Shown: one piece after another, positions 1-8,945 of the stretch | Layout of the letters: the number at the start of each line of letters is the position of its first letter | Position numbering within the stretch: position 1 is the stretch's first letter | Assembly (NCBI RefSeq): GCF_030452765.1 | Contig: NZ_JAKDLO010000009.1 | Coordinates: forward strand, 1 to 46,549 | From: Intrasporangium sp. | Lineage (GTDB): Bacteria > Actinomycetota > Actinomycetes > Actinomycetales > Dermatophilaceae | Length of the DNA stretch: 46,549 nt | Reading direction: 5' to 3' | Translations under genes and position numbers: made by a program | Notes under the pieces: model-generated | Told to the model about the DNA's origin: nothing | Seen by the model: only the letters and a program-made list of their open reading frames with translations | The model's database searches: none

Positions 1-2361
1 GAGGGGGCTGGGCGGCATACTGGGGACATCGACGCGGAGGCGCTGCTGGCGGGCCTCAACCCCCAGCAGCGGGAGGCAGTCGTCCACGAGGGTGGCCCGC
101 TGCTCATCGTCGCCGGGGCGGGATCGGGCAAGACCCGCGTGCTGACCCACCGTATCGCGTGGCTGCTCGGCGAACGCGGGGTGCAGCCCGGGCAGATCCT
201 GGCGATCACGTTCACCAACAAGGCCGCCGCGGAGATGCGGGACCGGGTGGCGGCCCTCGTCGGGCCGCGAGCCCGGGCGATGTGGGTGATGACCTTCCAC
301 TCCGCCTGCGTGCGGATCCTGCGACGCGAGGCGACCAAGGTCGGCATGAAGTCGACGTTCTCGATCTACGACGCGGCCGACAGCCGGCGACTGATGAGCC
401 TCGTGGTCCGCGATCTCGACCTCGACTCGAGGCGATACCCGCCGCGGACCTTCTCGGCCCTCGTCAGCAACGCGAAGAACGAGCTGATCGACGAGGAGAC
501 CTACGCCCGGCAGGTCAGCGAGGGCGACCCCTACCACCGCACCGTCGCCGAGGCCTACACCCAGTACCAGCGACGGCTCCGTCAGGCCAATGCACTCGAC
601 TTCGACGACCTCATCATGATGACCGTCAATATCCTGCAGGCCTTCCCCGACGTCGCCGAGCACTACCGGCGCCGGTTCCGGCACATCCTCGTCGACGAGT
701 ATCAGGACACCAACCGGGCCCAGTACCAGCTCATCCGCGAGCTCGTCGGCGTGGTGGGCCAGGCCGACGGCGACGCCCCCGCGATCCCGCCCGGTGAGCT
801 GTGCGTCGTGGGCGACTCCGACCAGTCGATCTACGCCTTCCGGGGCGCCACGATCCGCAACATCCTCGAGTTCGAGCAGGACTACCCGAAGGCCCGCACG
901 ATCCTGCTCGAGCAGAACTACCGGTCGACCCACCGCATCCTGCAGGCCGCCAACGCCGTCATCGCCCACAACGACCAGCGGCGCGCCAAGCGCCTGTGGA
1001 CCGACTCGGGTGAGGGCGCCCTGATCGTCGGCTATGTCTCCGACAACGAGCACGACGAGGCTGCCTTCATCGCACAGACGATCGACGATCTCGCCGACGA
1101 CGGGGTCCGTCCGGGCGACATCGCCGTGTTCTACCGCACCAACGCGCAGAGCCGTGCCATCGAGGAGGTGCTCGTCCGGGTCGGCCTGCCCTACAAGGTC
1201 GTCGGCGGCACGCGGTTCTACGAGCGCAAGGAGGTCAAGGACGCGCTCGCCTACCTGCGGGTCGTGTCCAACCCCACCGACATGGTCAACCTCCGGCGCA
1301 TCCTCAACACCCCCAAACGTGGCATCGGCGACCGGGCCGAGGCGTGCGTCGCCGCCCTGGCCGAGCGTGAGCGGATCCCCTTCGTTGCGGCGCTCGGCCG
1401 AGCCGAGGACGCTCCGGGCATCGCGACCCGCTCGGTGGCCGCGATCAGGACCTTCACCGACCTGCTCGAGCAGCTGCGGCAGGTCCGTGAGAGTGGTGAC
1501 GGCATCGCCGCGCTGCTCGAGGCGGTGCTCGAGCGCAGCGGATACCTGCGGGACCTACGGGCGAGCCACGACCCGCAGGACGAGACCCGCATCGAGAACC
1601 TCGCCGAGCTCGTCGCCGTCGCCCAGGAGTTCGACGAACGCAAGGCACGCGAACGCGAGGAGTCCGGGGGGGAGCTGGCCGCGGGCCAGGAGCCCGCGGA
1701 CATCCTCCCGGGCGGTGACCTCGAGGAGTTCCTCGAGCAGGTCTCGCTCGGCGCCGACGCCGACGAGGTCCCCGACGCGCCGGAGGGGGCCGACGGCGGG
1801 CCGGGCGAGGACCAGGGCGTCGTCACCCTGATGACACTCCACACCGCCAAGGGCCTGGAGTTCCCGGTCGTCTTCCTCACCGGGCTCGAGGACGGCACGT
1901 TTCCACACCTGCGCTCGCTCGGTGACTCCGCCGAGCTCGAGGAGGAGCGGCGTCTTGCCTATGTCGGCATCACCCGGGCCCGAGCTCGGCTCTACATCTC
2001 GCGTGCCGCGGTCAGGTCTGCGTGGGGGGCACCGCAGTATCATCCCGCCTCGAGGTTCCTCGACGAGATCCCTGACGAGATCGTCGACTGGCAGCGGCTC
2101 GGGCCGTCGTTCAGCGCGGCGCGAGGCTCAGGCCGACCGGCGGTCGCGACCCTCGCGGCTCGTCCCGGGGTCCGCAGCCCGGGCAACCGACCGGTCATCA
2201 CCCTGCAACCGGGCGACCGGGTCACCCACGACGCGTTCGGCCTCGGCACGGTCGTGCGCGTCGAGGGGCAGGGGGACAAGGCGATGGCGCATGTCGACTT
2301 CGGTGCCGACACGGGTACGAAGCGGCTGCTGCTTCGCTACGCCCCGCTGGAGAAGATCTGA
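1..2361 (+). CDS. pcrA: ATP-dependent DNA helicase PcrA/UvrD (5' end outside window)
   Basis: Superfamily 1A 3'-5' DNA helicase acting in repair and in clearing replication obstacles. The frame is open from base 1, so the N-terminus lies upstream; a GTG at 139 cannot be the true start because it would remove the Q-motif (LNPQQREAV, visible residues 19-27) and the Walker A loop (AGAGSGKT, 38-45). Also visible are the FTNKAA and TFHS motifs, Walker B ILVDEYQDTN, GDSDQSIYAFRGA, LEQNYRS, the TLHTAKGLEF motif and the VGITRAR motif. The C-terminus (GDRVTHDAFGLGTVV to the end) is the Tudor-like tail typical of PcrA. At least 786 residues are present, near full family length. The gene is convergent with the M23 peptidase gene; a GC-rich hairpin lies between them. 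Confidence 0.95.
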   Translation, partial: EGAGRHTGDIDAEALLAGLNPQQREAVVHEGGPLLIVAGAGSGKTRVLTHRIAWLLGERGVQPGQILAITFTNKAAAEMRDRVAALVGPRARAMWVMTFHSACVRILRREATKVGMKSTFSIYDAADSRRLMSLVVRDLDLDSRRYPPRTFSALVSNAKNELIDEETYARQVSEGDPYHRTVAEAYTQYQRRLRQANALDFDDLIMMTVNILQAFPDVAEHYRRRFRHILVDEYQDTNRAQYQLIRELVGVVGQADGDAPAIPPGELCVVGDSDQSIYAFRGATIRNILEFEQDYPKARTILLEQNYRSTHRILQAANAVIAHNDQRRAKRLWTDSGEGALIVGYVSDNEHDEAAFIAQTIDDLADDGVRPGDIAVFYRTNAQSRAIEEVLVRVGLPYKVVGGTRFYERKEVKDALAYLRVVSNPTDMVNLRRILNTPKRGIGDRAEACVAALAERERIPFVAALGRAEDAPGIATRSVAAIRTFTDLLEQLRQVRESGDGIAALLEAVLERSGYLRDLRASHDPQDETRIENLAELVAVAQEFDERKAREREESGGELAAGQEPADILPGGDLEEFLEQVSLGADADEVPDAPEGADGGPGEDQGVVTLMTLHTAKGLEFPVVFLTGLEDGTFPHLRSLGDSAELEEERRLAYVGITRARARLYISRAAVRSAWGAPQYHPASRFLDEIPDEIVDWQRLGPSFSAARGSGRPAVATLAARPGVRSPGNRPVITLQPGDRVTHDAFGLGTVVRVEGQGDKAMAHVDFGADTGTKRLLLRYAPLEKI

Positions 2362-2395
2362 GGCACCGCCGAGCCACCTCGCCGGCGGGGCGATC

Positions 2396-2415
2396 GGCTC
2401 GGCCGGCGCCGAGCC
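2396..2415. terminator. Hairpin between convergent pcrA and M23 gene
   Basis: GGCTCGGC at 2396-2403 pairs perfectly with GCCGAGCC at 2408-2415 around a 4-nt loop. It sits in the 60-bp gap between two converging stop codons, so it could serve either strand. There is no clear U-tract, as is usual for actinobacterial terminators. Confidence 0.5.
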
Positions 2416-2421
2416 AGGCGG

Positions 2422-3234
2422 TCAGAGGTGGACGCCCTTCTGGGTGAGCCAGGGGCGCGGCGAGACTGGCGCGCCGTCGTGCGGGTGGATCTCGAGGTGC
2501 AGGTGGGGACCGGTCGAGTTACCGGTGCTGCCGCTGTACGACACGACCTGCCCCGGCTTGACCTGCTCGCCGACGCTGACGAGCAGCCGGCTGTTGTGGG
2601 CGAACCACGAGACGGTGCCGTCCCAGTAGCGGATCTTGACGAACTGGCCGTAGCCCTCGTTGGACCAGCCCGCGAAGATCACGGTGCCGGTCGAGAGGGC
2701 GCGCACCGGCGTGCCGATCGGGGCGGCAAGGTCCTGCGCCGGGTGCATACGACCCCAGCGCCAGCCGTACCCGGAGGTGAGGGTGTAGTTGGAGATCGGC
2801 GACACCCAACGGTGCGCCTTCTTGCGGGCAGCCTCGGCCTTCTTGGCCCTTGCCTTCCTGGCCGCAGCGGCCTTCGCCGCGGCAGCCCTGGCCGCGGCAG
2901 CCCTGGCGGCGGCAGCCACCTTCTGCTCGCTGAGGCCGACCGTGCTCGCCACCGCAGACCGTGAGGTGTCTCGAGACACCTGCGAGCCGTCGCGGGCACT
3001 GCTGGCCGCGGCGGCCGCTTGGTCGCCAGTGCCGTGTCCAGACCCGGCGACGCTGGCCGAGAGGGACTGGCCGCCCGCTGCAGCTTCAAGACTCAGCTCG
3101 CCTGCGCCGGCGCTCTGCATCACGATGCCTCCGGCGACCGCCGTCGAGACGAGGGCGAGGGGAACGATGAGACGAGGGCCGTGAGGAGCCTGCGCGGGGG
3201 ACCGATGCCGACCCGCGTAACGGATTTTGGACAC
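2422..3234 (-). CDS. M23-family (LytM-type) zinc metallopeptidase, secreted or membrane-anchored
   Basis: Peptidoglycan endopeptidase or regulator of cell-wall hydrolysis. The 270-residue product opens with a basic segment (KIRYAGRHR) followed by a hydrophobic stretch around residues 24-40, suggesting export or an N-terminal anchor. A Ser/Ala-rich linker and a very Ala/Lys/Arg-rich probable helix (about 105-140) precede the C-terminal LytM domain (about 150-265). The zinc ligands look complete: H and D in HPAQDLAAPIG, and the HLHLEIH motif. GTG 3234 is chosen because the basic-hydrophobic leader begins there; its Shine-Dalgarno is weak (AGG about 14 nt upstream). The gene stands alone, with about 280 bp of non-coding DNA upstream. 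Confidence 0.88.
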   Translation of the reverse strand: MSKIRYAGRHRSPAQAPHGPRLIVPLALVSTAVAGGIVMQSAGAGELSLEAAAGGQSLSASVAGSGHGTGDQAAAAASSARDGSQVSRDTSRSAVASTVGLSEQKVAAAARAAAARAAAAKAAAARKARAKKAEAARKKAHRWVSPISNYTLTSGYGWRWGRMHPAQDLAAPIGTPVRALSTGTVIFAGWSNEGYGQFVKIRYWDGTVSWFAHNSRLLVSVGEQVKPGQVVSYSGSTGNSTGPHLHLEIHPHDGAPVSPRPWLTQKGVHL

Positions 3235-3511
3235 GAATGTTGTTACCTAACTTGACCGGTTGGCGAAGCCCCCACGATATCCGTGACCATTTCGTTATGT
3301 AAAATCGGGTTTACGAGCGTCTAGGCTCAGCACCCACTGAAGGTGTGACGCATCTCGCATCTCCTTACCACATCGCACTGATGCGTTCGCGACGTGTCCA
3401 AGCCGAGTCAGGTGGTGTCGCTGGACCAGGCCGGCGTGGTCTGTGGGGCCGGCTCGCGACGCGCTCGCGATGACGAGAGTGTGACCCCCGTTGGCGGGCC
3501 GATCGGCACCA
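3235..3511. other. Non-coding leader/promoter region of the M23 gene
   Basis: About 277 bp with no credible gene. It contains an unusually AT-rich patch for this genome (about 3284-3316, including TTATGTAAAATC) and a second near 3237-3255, probably the promoter zone of the M23 gene on the minus strand. I looked for a c-di-AMP (ydaO) riboswitch, which often precedes actinobacterial wall-hydrolase genes, and did not find its conserved core. Confidence 0.4.
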
Positions 3512-4426
3512 TCAGGCGCGGCGCTGCTCCAACGGGATCACGCCAGGAGTCACCGTCGCGCCCGTGACGTCAAGGTGCGCCAAGGTGGACGAGATGCCGT
3601 GGACGACCGACCGGGTGATCGGCAGGCTCATGTGCCCGATGCCGCGCAGCGCGACGTTGTGGACATTGAGGTCTGGGTGGTGCAGGCCGGCATTCCGTTG
3701 CGGCACGACGAGCTGGTCGATGTCCGAGCTGTAGACGACGAACCGGGTGCGGCAGCGTGGAATCGGGGCGTCGAGCTCGGCGAACAGGGCGCTGCCCGGT
3801 CTGAGCTGGCGGGTCAGGCCGTTGGTCCACCCGTAGGCGACGTAGGTGCCCCGGTGGGGCGTGCCCAGCGTCACGAGCGTGTCCACCCTTTCGTCGCCTC
3901 CCAGCCGCGTGACGTAGTAGCGGGCGATGAGCCCGCCGAGGGAGTGACCGATGACGTGGAGCCGCTCGTAGCCGGTCTCTGCGACGATGCGCTCGACCTC
4001 CTCGCCGAGGTGTGCCGCAGCCCGCCGCACGTCGCCGGTGAGGATCGAGTAGTTCATCGTCTCGATCCGACCGAAGCCCCGGCGCCGCAGGCCGTGTCGC
4101 AGCACCGTGAAGATGGAGCGGTTGTCGACCATGCCGTGGACGAGCAGGATCGGGGTCTCGGCAGCCTCGATGTTGTGGACGGCGAGCCCGCGCTGGGTCG
4201 GCGACAGATGACCGAGCCGGTATCCACCGCGCTGGTCGCTCCGGCGTGACCCGATGTGTCCGAGGGGCCACAGCCCGAGGTGCAGCCCGATCCACGACGC
4301 CTCGAGCGCGACGCCCGCCAGACCGGTGGGGCTGCACAGCGCGCGGCCCATGGCGCGCACGTCGTCGAGGAGCCCCGGGCCATCCGATGTCTTGGCAGGT
4401 CCGGTCTTGGGTCCGTGCGGCCTCAT
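3512..4426 (-). CDS. Alpha/beta-hydrolase, triacylglycerol lipase/esterase-like
   Basis: Predicted serine hydrolase. The nucleophile elbow GHSLGG is followed by LIARYYVTRLGGDERVDTLVTLGTP, and an oxyanion-side motif PILLVHGMVDN lies upstream, the usual arrangement of lipase-like alpha/beta hydrolases. A candidate acid is the Asp in the SSDIDQLVVP segment and a candidate His is in GIGHMSLP near the C-terminus. ATG 4426 (304 aa) is preferred because a GGGGTGG lies about 11 nt upstream; an in-frame GTG at 4498 gives 328 aa but has no ribosome-binding site. There is no clear signal peptide. The substrate is unknown; the gene stands alone between the M23 gene and sucC. Confidence 0.8.
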   Translation of the reverse strand: MRPHGPKTGPAKTSDGPGLLDDVRAMGRALCSPTGLAGVALEASWIGLHLGLWPLGHIGSRRSDQRGGYRLGHLSPTQRGLAVHNIEAAETPILLVHGMVDNRSIFTVLRHGLRRRGFGRIETMNYSILTGDVRRAAAHLGEEVERIVAETGYERLHVIGHSLGGLIARYYVTRLGGDERVDTLVTLGTPHRGTYVAYGWTNGLTRQLRPGSALFAELDAPIPRCRTRFVVYSSDIDQLVVPQRNAGLHHPDLNVHNVALRGIGHMSLPITRSVVHGISSTLAHLDVTGATVTPGVIPLEQRRA

Positions 4427-4789
4427 CGCCGCGGGTGCCACCCCAGCCACGTCGCCGAGGCTACCCCCGGTCACGGCCGGATGACGTGCAATCCACACGG
4501 AGAGTTGCCATCTCGAGATGTCTGTATGGATTGCCCCTGTCCGGCACTGCCCGCCGGCATGTCCCGGCCGGACTCAAGGGCTGAGGCCGCGCTGGTAGCA
4601 GGACCGCCGCCACGACGGTCGGGGGCGAGACGTCACGGGAGGGATCATGGGCCCAACTTCGGCGGGCCTACCGGTGGGGCTACCGCCCGCGGTGGGTCTA
4701 GAGTCCGAGGGAACCTTGTCGACTGCGCGGGCGGGGCCCCTCCCGGCTGGCGGTGGTCGACGCCAACCGACGACGAGGACGGATGACCC
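4427..4789. other. Intergenic region with probable sucCD promoter
   Basis: About 360 bp between the divergent lipase and sucC genes, with no credible coding sequence. A -10-like TAGAGT at 4699-4704 would start a sucCD transcript near 4711, giving a leader of about 80 nt. A GACGAGGACGG stretch just before the GTG start at 4790 is the best Shine-Dalgarno candidate. No riboswitch was recognised. Confidence 0.4.
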
Positions 4790-5986
4790 GTGGATCTCTT
4801 CGAGTACCAAGCGCGCGACCTGTTCGAGGCGCACGGTGTGCCGGTGCTGGCCGGAGCCATCGCTACGACTCCCGAGCAGGCTCGTGACGCCGCCCAGCGC
4901 ATCGGCGCGAGCTCAGGCGGTGTGACGGTCGTCAAGGCCCAGGTCAAGACCGGCGGACGCGGCAAGGCTGGTGGCGTCAAGGTCGCCAAGACCCTGGACG
5001 AAGCAGAGGAGGCTGCCCGCAACATCCTCGGGATGGACATCAAGGGCCACACGGTCGGCACCGTGATGGTCGCGGCCGGCGCCAGGATCGCCGAGGAGTA
5101 CTACTTCTCGGTGCTGCTCGACCGGGCCAACCGCAGCTATCTGGCCATGTGCTCCAAGGAGGGCGGCATGGAGATCGAGCAGCTCGCGGTCGAGCGCCCC
5201 GAGGCCCTGGCGAAGGTCGAGGTCGACCCCAACGTCGGCATCGACGCGGCGAAGGCCAAGGAGATCGTCGACGAGGCCGGGTTCGACGCCGAGACCGGCG
5301 CCGCGATCGTCCCGGTCCTGCAGCAGCTCTGGACCGTCTACCGCGACGAGGACGCGACCCTCGTCGAGGTCAACCCGCTCGTCAGGACCGAGGACGGCTC
5401 GATCATCGCCCTCGACGGCAAGGTGACCCTCGACGCCAACGCCGACTTCCGCCACCCCGAGCACGCAGCCCTCGAGGACAAGGCGTCGGCCGACCCGCTC
5501 GAGGCCAAGGCCAAGGAGCTGGGCCTCAACTACGTCAAGCTCGACGGCAACGTCGGCATCATCGGCAATGGCGCCGGCCTGGTCATGAGCACGCTCGACG
5601 TCGTCGCCTACGCCGGCCAAGAGCTCAGCGGAGCGGCGCCCAGTGTTCTCGCCAGCCCAGCCAACTTCCTCGACATCGGCGGCGGCGCAAGCGCCGACGT
5701 CATGGCCAACGGCCTGAGCGTCATCCTCGGTGACGAGCAGGTCAAGGCGGTGTTCGTCAACGTCTTCGGTGGCATCACTGCTTGTGACGAGGTCGCCAAG
5801 GGCATCGTCGGGGCGCTCGAGTCCCTCGGTGGCTCCGCGAAGAAGCCGCTCGTCGTCCGCCTGGACGGCAACAACGTGGACGAGGGTCGCCGGATCCTCG
5901 CCGACCTCAACCACCCGCTGGTCACCATCGAGGAGACCATGGACGGCGCCGCCCGTAAGGCCGCCGAGCTGGCAGCCGAGAACTGA
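4790..5986 (+). CDS. sucC: Succinyl-CoA synthetase (ADP/GDP-forming), beta subunit
   Basis: Forms succinate plus ATP/GTP from succinyl-CoA with SucD in the TCA cycle. At 398 residues it is slightly longer than the usual 385-393. It starts with the typical [22 protein letters not shown]-grasp N-terminus, followed by [20 protein letters not shown] and, toward the C-terminus, the [19 protein letters not shown] phosphate-helix region and [15 protein letters not shown]. The start is GTG 4790. The stop lies 17 bp before sucD, a standard operon arrangement. Confidence 0.97.
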   Translation: MDLFEYQARDLFEAHGVPVLAGAIATTPEQARDAAQRIGASSGGVTVVKAQVKTGGRGKAGGVKVAKTLDEAEEAARNILGMDIKGHTVGTVMVAAGARIAEEYYFSVLLDRANRSYLAMCSKEGGMEIEQLAVERPEALAKVEVDPNVGIDAAKAKEIVDEAGFDAETGAAIVPVLQQLWTVYRDEDATLVEVNPLVRTEDGSIIALDGKVTLDANADFRHPEHAALEDKASADPLEAKAKELGLNYVKLDGNVGIIGNGAGLVMSTLDVVAYAGQELSGAAPSVLASPANFLDIGGGASADVMANGLSVILGDEQVKAVFVNVFGGITACDEVAKGIVGALESLGGSAKKPLVVRLDGNNVDEGRRILADLNHPLVTIEETMDGAARKAAELAAEN

Positions 5987-6003
5987 AAGGGACGCTCACT
6001 TCC

Positions 6004-6906
6004 ATGTCGATTTTTCTGAACAAGGACTCCAAGGTCATCGTCCAGGGCATGACCGGCTCGGAGGGTATGAAGCACACCACCCTCATGCTCGCTGCCGGCA
6101 CCGACATCGTCGGCGGGGTCAACCCGCGCAAGGCCGGTTCAACCGTCGAGTTCGCCACGCCTGACGGGGCCAGGCAGGTCAAGGTCTACGGCACCGTGAA
6201 GGAGGCGATGGACGAGACCGGCGCCAACGTGTCGGTCGTGTTCGTACCACCGGCCTTCACCAAGTCGGCGGTCATCGAGGCCGTCGACGCGCAGATCCCG
6301 CTCGCGATCGTCATCACCGAGGGCGTCGCGGTCCGTGACACGGCCGAGTTCTTCACCTATGCCCAGGCGGCAGGCACGACCCGGATCATCGGGCCGAACT
6401 GTCCGGGGATCATCAGCCCCGGACAGTCCAACGCGGGCATCATCCCGGCGACCATCGCCGGCCCAGGTCGCATCGGGCTCGTGTCCAAGTCGGGCACGCT
6501 GACCTACCAGATGATGTACGAGCTGAAGGAGATCGGCTTCTCGAGCGCGATCGGCATCGGTGGTGACCCGATCATCGGCACGACACACATCGACTGCCTG
6601 GCGGCCTTCCAGGACGACCCCGGCACCGACGCGATCGTGATGATCGGCGAGATCGGTGGCGATGCCGAGGAGCGCGCTGCCGAGTACATCAAGGAGCACG
6701 TGACCAAGCCGGTCATCGGCTACGTCGCCGGCTTCACCGCCCCCGAGGGCAAGACGATGGGCCATGCGGGCGCCATCGTCTCCGGCTCATCCGGCACCGC
6801 CGCCGCGAAGAAGGAGGCCCTCGAGGCCGCTGGCGTCAAGGTGGGCAAGACGCCGTCCGAGGCGGCCGCGCTGATGCGACAGGTCATGCAGGGCCTCATC
6901 ACGTAG
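6004..6906 (+). CDS. sucD: Succinyl-CoA synthetase, alpha subunit
   Basis: CoA-binding and phosphohistidine-bearing subunit of the TCA-cycle succinyl-CoA synthetase; 300 aa, a normal length. The Rossmann-type [13 protein letters not shown] opening, the [10 protein letters not shown] loop and the GHAGAIVSG segment with the phosphorylated His are all present. ATG 6004 follows a GAAAGGGA Shine-Dalgarno. It is co-transcribed with sucC. The downstream intergenic region carries an array of 21-bp repeats. Confidence 0.97.
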   Translation: MSIFLNKDSKVIVQGMTGSEGMKHTTLMLAAGTDIVGGVNPRKAGSTVEFATPDGARQVKVYGTVKEAMDETGANVSVVFVPPAFTKSAVIEAVDAQIPLAIVITEGVAVRDTAEFFTYAQAAGTTRIIGPNCPGIISPGQSNAGIIPATIAGPGRIGLVSKSGTLTYQMMYELKEIGFSSAIGIGGDPIIGTTHIDCLAAFQDDPGTDAIVMIGEIGGDAEERAAEYIKEHVTKPVIGYVAGFTAPEGKTMGHAGAIVSGSSGTAAAKKEALEAAGVKVGKTPSEAAALMRQVMQGLIT

Positions 6907-6944
6907 CCGCCCCCGGCCTGCGCCGCCTCCGCATCACCGATCTC

Positions 6945-7049
6945 ATCGAGAGTGCAGTTCTCTTCATCGACAGGGCACCAATCCCGATCGACAGTGCACC
7001 AGTGCGCATCGAGTGTGCATGAGTCCCGATCGACAGTGCACCACGCGTG
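6945..7049. repeat. Array of five 21-bp phased repeats (site A)
   Basis: Five ATCGA cores start at 6945, 6966, 6987, 7008 and 7029, exactly 21 bp apart. Each unit begins with a variant of ATCGACAGTGCA followed by nine less conserved bases, most often ending TCCCG. The array lies between sucD and the DUF6350 gene, outside recognised coding sequence. The same core in the same 21-bp phase recurs at 18954 and, inverted, at 33279. Function unknown. Confidence 0.85.
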
Positions 7050-7055
7050 AACGGC

Positions 7056-7090
7056 AGGTATGCCGCCCAGCCCGGCTCAGCGGCATACCT
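7056..7090. repeat. Perfect 11-bp inverted repeat built from GTATGCCGC/GCGGCATAC
   Basis: AGGTATGCCGC (7056-7066) is complementary to GCGGCATACCT (7080-7090) around a 13-nt loop. It lies just after the 21-bp repeat array and before the DUF6350 gene. Both arms contain the over-represented 9-mer described in the findings. It may be a terminator for sucCD or part of the repeat locus. Confidence 0.6.
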
Positions 7091-7176
7091 CCGGCTGCTT
7101 TCGGGCACGACCTGCCGGCCTCTCGGCGTGGGCGCTCGCGTCGGCGGGGGAGTCCTGTGACCATGGCGGGGAGTCG

Positions 7177-8439
7177 ATGTCAGGAGTGAGTCCAACGTCC
7201 AGCCACACCCCGTCCGCCCTGCCCACCGCCGCACGCGCCGGTCTGGTGACCGCGCTCGCCACATGGGCCCTCGTCGTGCTGCCCGCCCTCGTCGGCTGGG
7301 TCAGCGCGCCCGAGAGCTCGCTCGGCTGGTGGGCGGGAGTCGCCGTCGGCAGCGCGATCTGGTTCCTTGGCCACGGTCAGGCGATCGGCGGTCCCGGGAT
7401 CGCCGTCTCGACGACCCCGTTGCTCCTGCTGGCGGTCTTCGTCGCCATCGCGTGGCGGATGTCGAGGCGCCTGGTGCTCGGTGCCCGGCCCGCTGTTCGG
7501 CGCGCCGAGTGGGACACGGTGGTGTGGCGCGGCCTGGTGCCCGGCTACCTGCTCGGCTACGCCGTCGCGGCCGCGGTCTTCGGTGCCCTGACGCTCGCCG
7601 GATCCGTGCACCCGGACCCCATCGGCATCGCGGGCACGATGCTCGTGCCGGTCGTCGGCCTGGCCGTCGTCCTCGTCCGCCCCGGGGCGGACACCACCCC
7701 GGCCCTGGTGGAGCGCGGGCTCGCTGCGCTGCCGCGCTGGTCGGTCGCGGCGTGGCGGGCCGCCTGCCGTGGTGCGGTGCTGCTCCTGGGCGCCGGGATG
7801 GTGCTCGTGGTGCTCAGCATGCTCGTGGCGTTGGGCGACGTGCTCCGGATCCAGGGCGAGTACGACGCTGGGCTGGTCGCGGGGGCCGTGCTGGCCATCG
7901 CCCAGGTCGCCTTCCTCGGCAACGTGGCGACCTGGGGCCTCGCCTTCCTGGTCGGGCCGGGGTTCTCCGTAGCGGTCGACGGGCTCGTCTCGCCGGCCGG
8001 CGCCCATCCGGGTCTCATGCCGCTCATCCCGATCCTCGGCGCGCTGCCGGACGAGGCTGCCTATCCCCGCATCGTGTGGGTGGTCCTCGTCGTGCCGGTC
8101 GTCATCGGTGCGATGGTTGCCCGGCGCACCGACCTGCTGCTCGGCAGTGCCGGACGTCGGGAGCGGGCCAGCGCGGTTGGTGCGGCCTGCGCGACGGCGG
8201 TGGCACTCGTGACGGTGCTGACCGCGCTCGCCAACGGTGCGATGGGTCTCGAACGCCTGGGGTCGGTCGGCGTCCAGATCTGGCCGCTCGCCGGTTGCCT
8301 GCTCGCCGAGCTCCTGGTCGGAGCCGCGGTCTGGCTTGCCGTCGCGTTCTACCGTGAGCGCACCGCTTCCGGCGACCCCGCTCGAGCGGGCACTTCTTCT
8401 CGGTCGGCCGGGCTGAAGGTCCCGGCCGACCGGTCATGA
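7177..8439 (+). CDS. DUF6350 (PerM-like) polytopic membrane protein
   Basis: Actinobacterial integral membrane protein of the DUF6350 type, sometimes annotated as cell division protein PerM; biochemical role unknown. The 420-residue product has about 8-10 hydrophobic segments, an early WWAGVAVGSAIWFLGHG region and a PGFSVAVDGLVSPAG segment typical of the family. ATG 7177 is chosen because GGGGAG lies 5-6 nt upstream and it starts just before the first helix; in-frame starts back to 7060 overlap the hairpin and lack a Shine-Dalgarno. Position after sucCD and before purN matches what I recall of actinobacterial gene order. The last codons are built from an inverted repeat. Confidence 0.8.
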   Translation: MSGVSPTSSHTPSALPTAARAGLVTALATWALVVLPALVGWVSAPESSLGWWAGVAVGSAIWFLGHGQAIGGPGIAVSTTPLLLLAVFVAIAWRMSRRLVLGARPAVRRAEWDTVVWRGLVPGYLLGYAVAAAVFGALTLAGSVHPDPIGIAGTMLVPVVGLAVVLVRPGADTTPALVERGLAALPRWSVAAWRAACRGAVLLLGAGMVLVVLSMLVALGDVLRIQGEYDAGLVAGAVLAIAQVAFLGNVATWGLAFLVGPGFSVAVDGLVSPAGAHPGLMPLIPILGALPDEAAYPRIVWVVLVVPVVIGAMVARRTDLLLGSAGRRERASAVGAACATAVALVTVLTALANGAMGLERLGSVGVQIWPLAGCLLAELLVGAAVWLAVAFYRERTASGDPARAGTSSRSAGLKVPADRS

Positions 8440-8473
8440 GTGCCCGCTCGACCCTGCGACAGTGCCGGCTCGA
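8382..8473. repeat. Nested inverted repeat at the 3' end of the DUF6350 gene
   Basis: An inner 12-bp stem (8401-8412 with 8421-8432, loop CTGAAGGT) is enclosed by a perfect 13-bp inverted repeat TCGAGCGGGCACT (8382-8394) / AGTGCCCGCTCGA (8439-8451). A further copy AGTGCCGGCTCGA follows at 8461-8473. The stem overlaps the last codons and stop of the DUF6350 gene and faces the convergent small membrane protein gene, so it probably acts as a bidirectional terminator. Its outer arms resemble the 21-bp repeat core (TCGAGnGnGCAC). Confidence 0.7.
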
Positions 8474-8496
8474 CGGGGGTGAGGGCGCGGACAGGG

Positions 8497-8889
8497 CTAC
8501 CTGATGATGAAGCCCACGCCGAACGGACCCTGCTCGCGGATCTGCTCGCAGGCCGCCCTAGCGGTGCTCGTCTGGGCGCCCGCCTGGCACTCCTCGTAGC
8601 GCCGCACCGTCGGGTAGAACACCGCCTGAACCGTGAGGCTCGTCAGGAGCAGCCCGGTCAGGGCGAGCGTGATCGCGGGCCAGACCTTCTCGCGCCCTGT
8701 ACGCCCCCGAAGGAACCGCAGCAGCCGGATCGTCAGCACAATCGCGACGACGAACGGGAGAGCCGCCACGAACCGCTTCGGCAACGGAAGGTACATCGCG
8801 ACGATGCCGAGCAGGACGAGCAGCGACACCGGCAGGGTGCGCTTGGCCTTCTCCCTGGCGAAGGCGATCTCTCGTGGGTCCGCTGTCAC
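8497..8889 (-). CDS. Small conserved membrane protein of unknown function
   Basis: About 130 residues with hydrophobic helices at roughly 25-40 and 45-60 and another at about 80-100 (VWPAITLALTGLLLTSLTVQAV), then a short tail with two Cys and a hydrophobic end (FGVGFIIR). A charged N-terminus (DPREIAFAREKAKR) precedes the first helix. GTG 8889 has GGGG close upstream; ATG 8907, six codons earlier, is the alternative. It is divergent from purN, about 56 bp from its start. I do not recognise a function. Confidence 0.65.
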   Translation of the reverse strand: MTADPREIAFAREKAKRTLPVSLLVLLGIVAMYLPLPKRFVAALPFVVAIVLTIRLLRFLRGRTGREKVWPAITLALTGLLLTSLTVQAVFYPTVRRYEECQAGAQTSTARAACEQIREQGPFGVGFIIR

Positions 8890-8932
8890 CGCCCCATCGT
8901 GTCCCATCCCCGACCGAGACGGGCAACCGGGC

Positions 8933-8938
8933 TACACT
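8933..8938 (+). promoter_or_regulatory. -10 element of purN (leaderless geometry)
   Basis: TACACT ends 7 nt before the purN GTG at 8946, placing the transcription start at or next to the start codon. There is no Shine-Dalgarno. Confidence 0.55.
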
Positions 8939-8945
8939 CACCGCC

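Noticed and set aside
3235-3511. ydaO (c-di-AMP) riboswitch before the M23 gene
   Set aside because: The conserved core elements of that class are not present on the minus strand.
6945-7049. CRISPR array
   Set aside because: Repeat plus spacer totals only 21 bp, cores are imperfect and there are no cas genes nearby.
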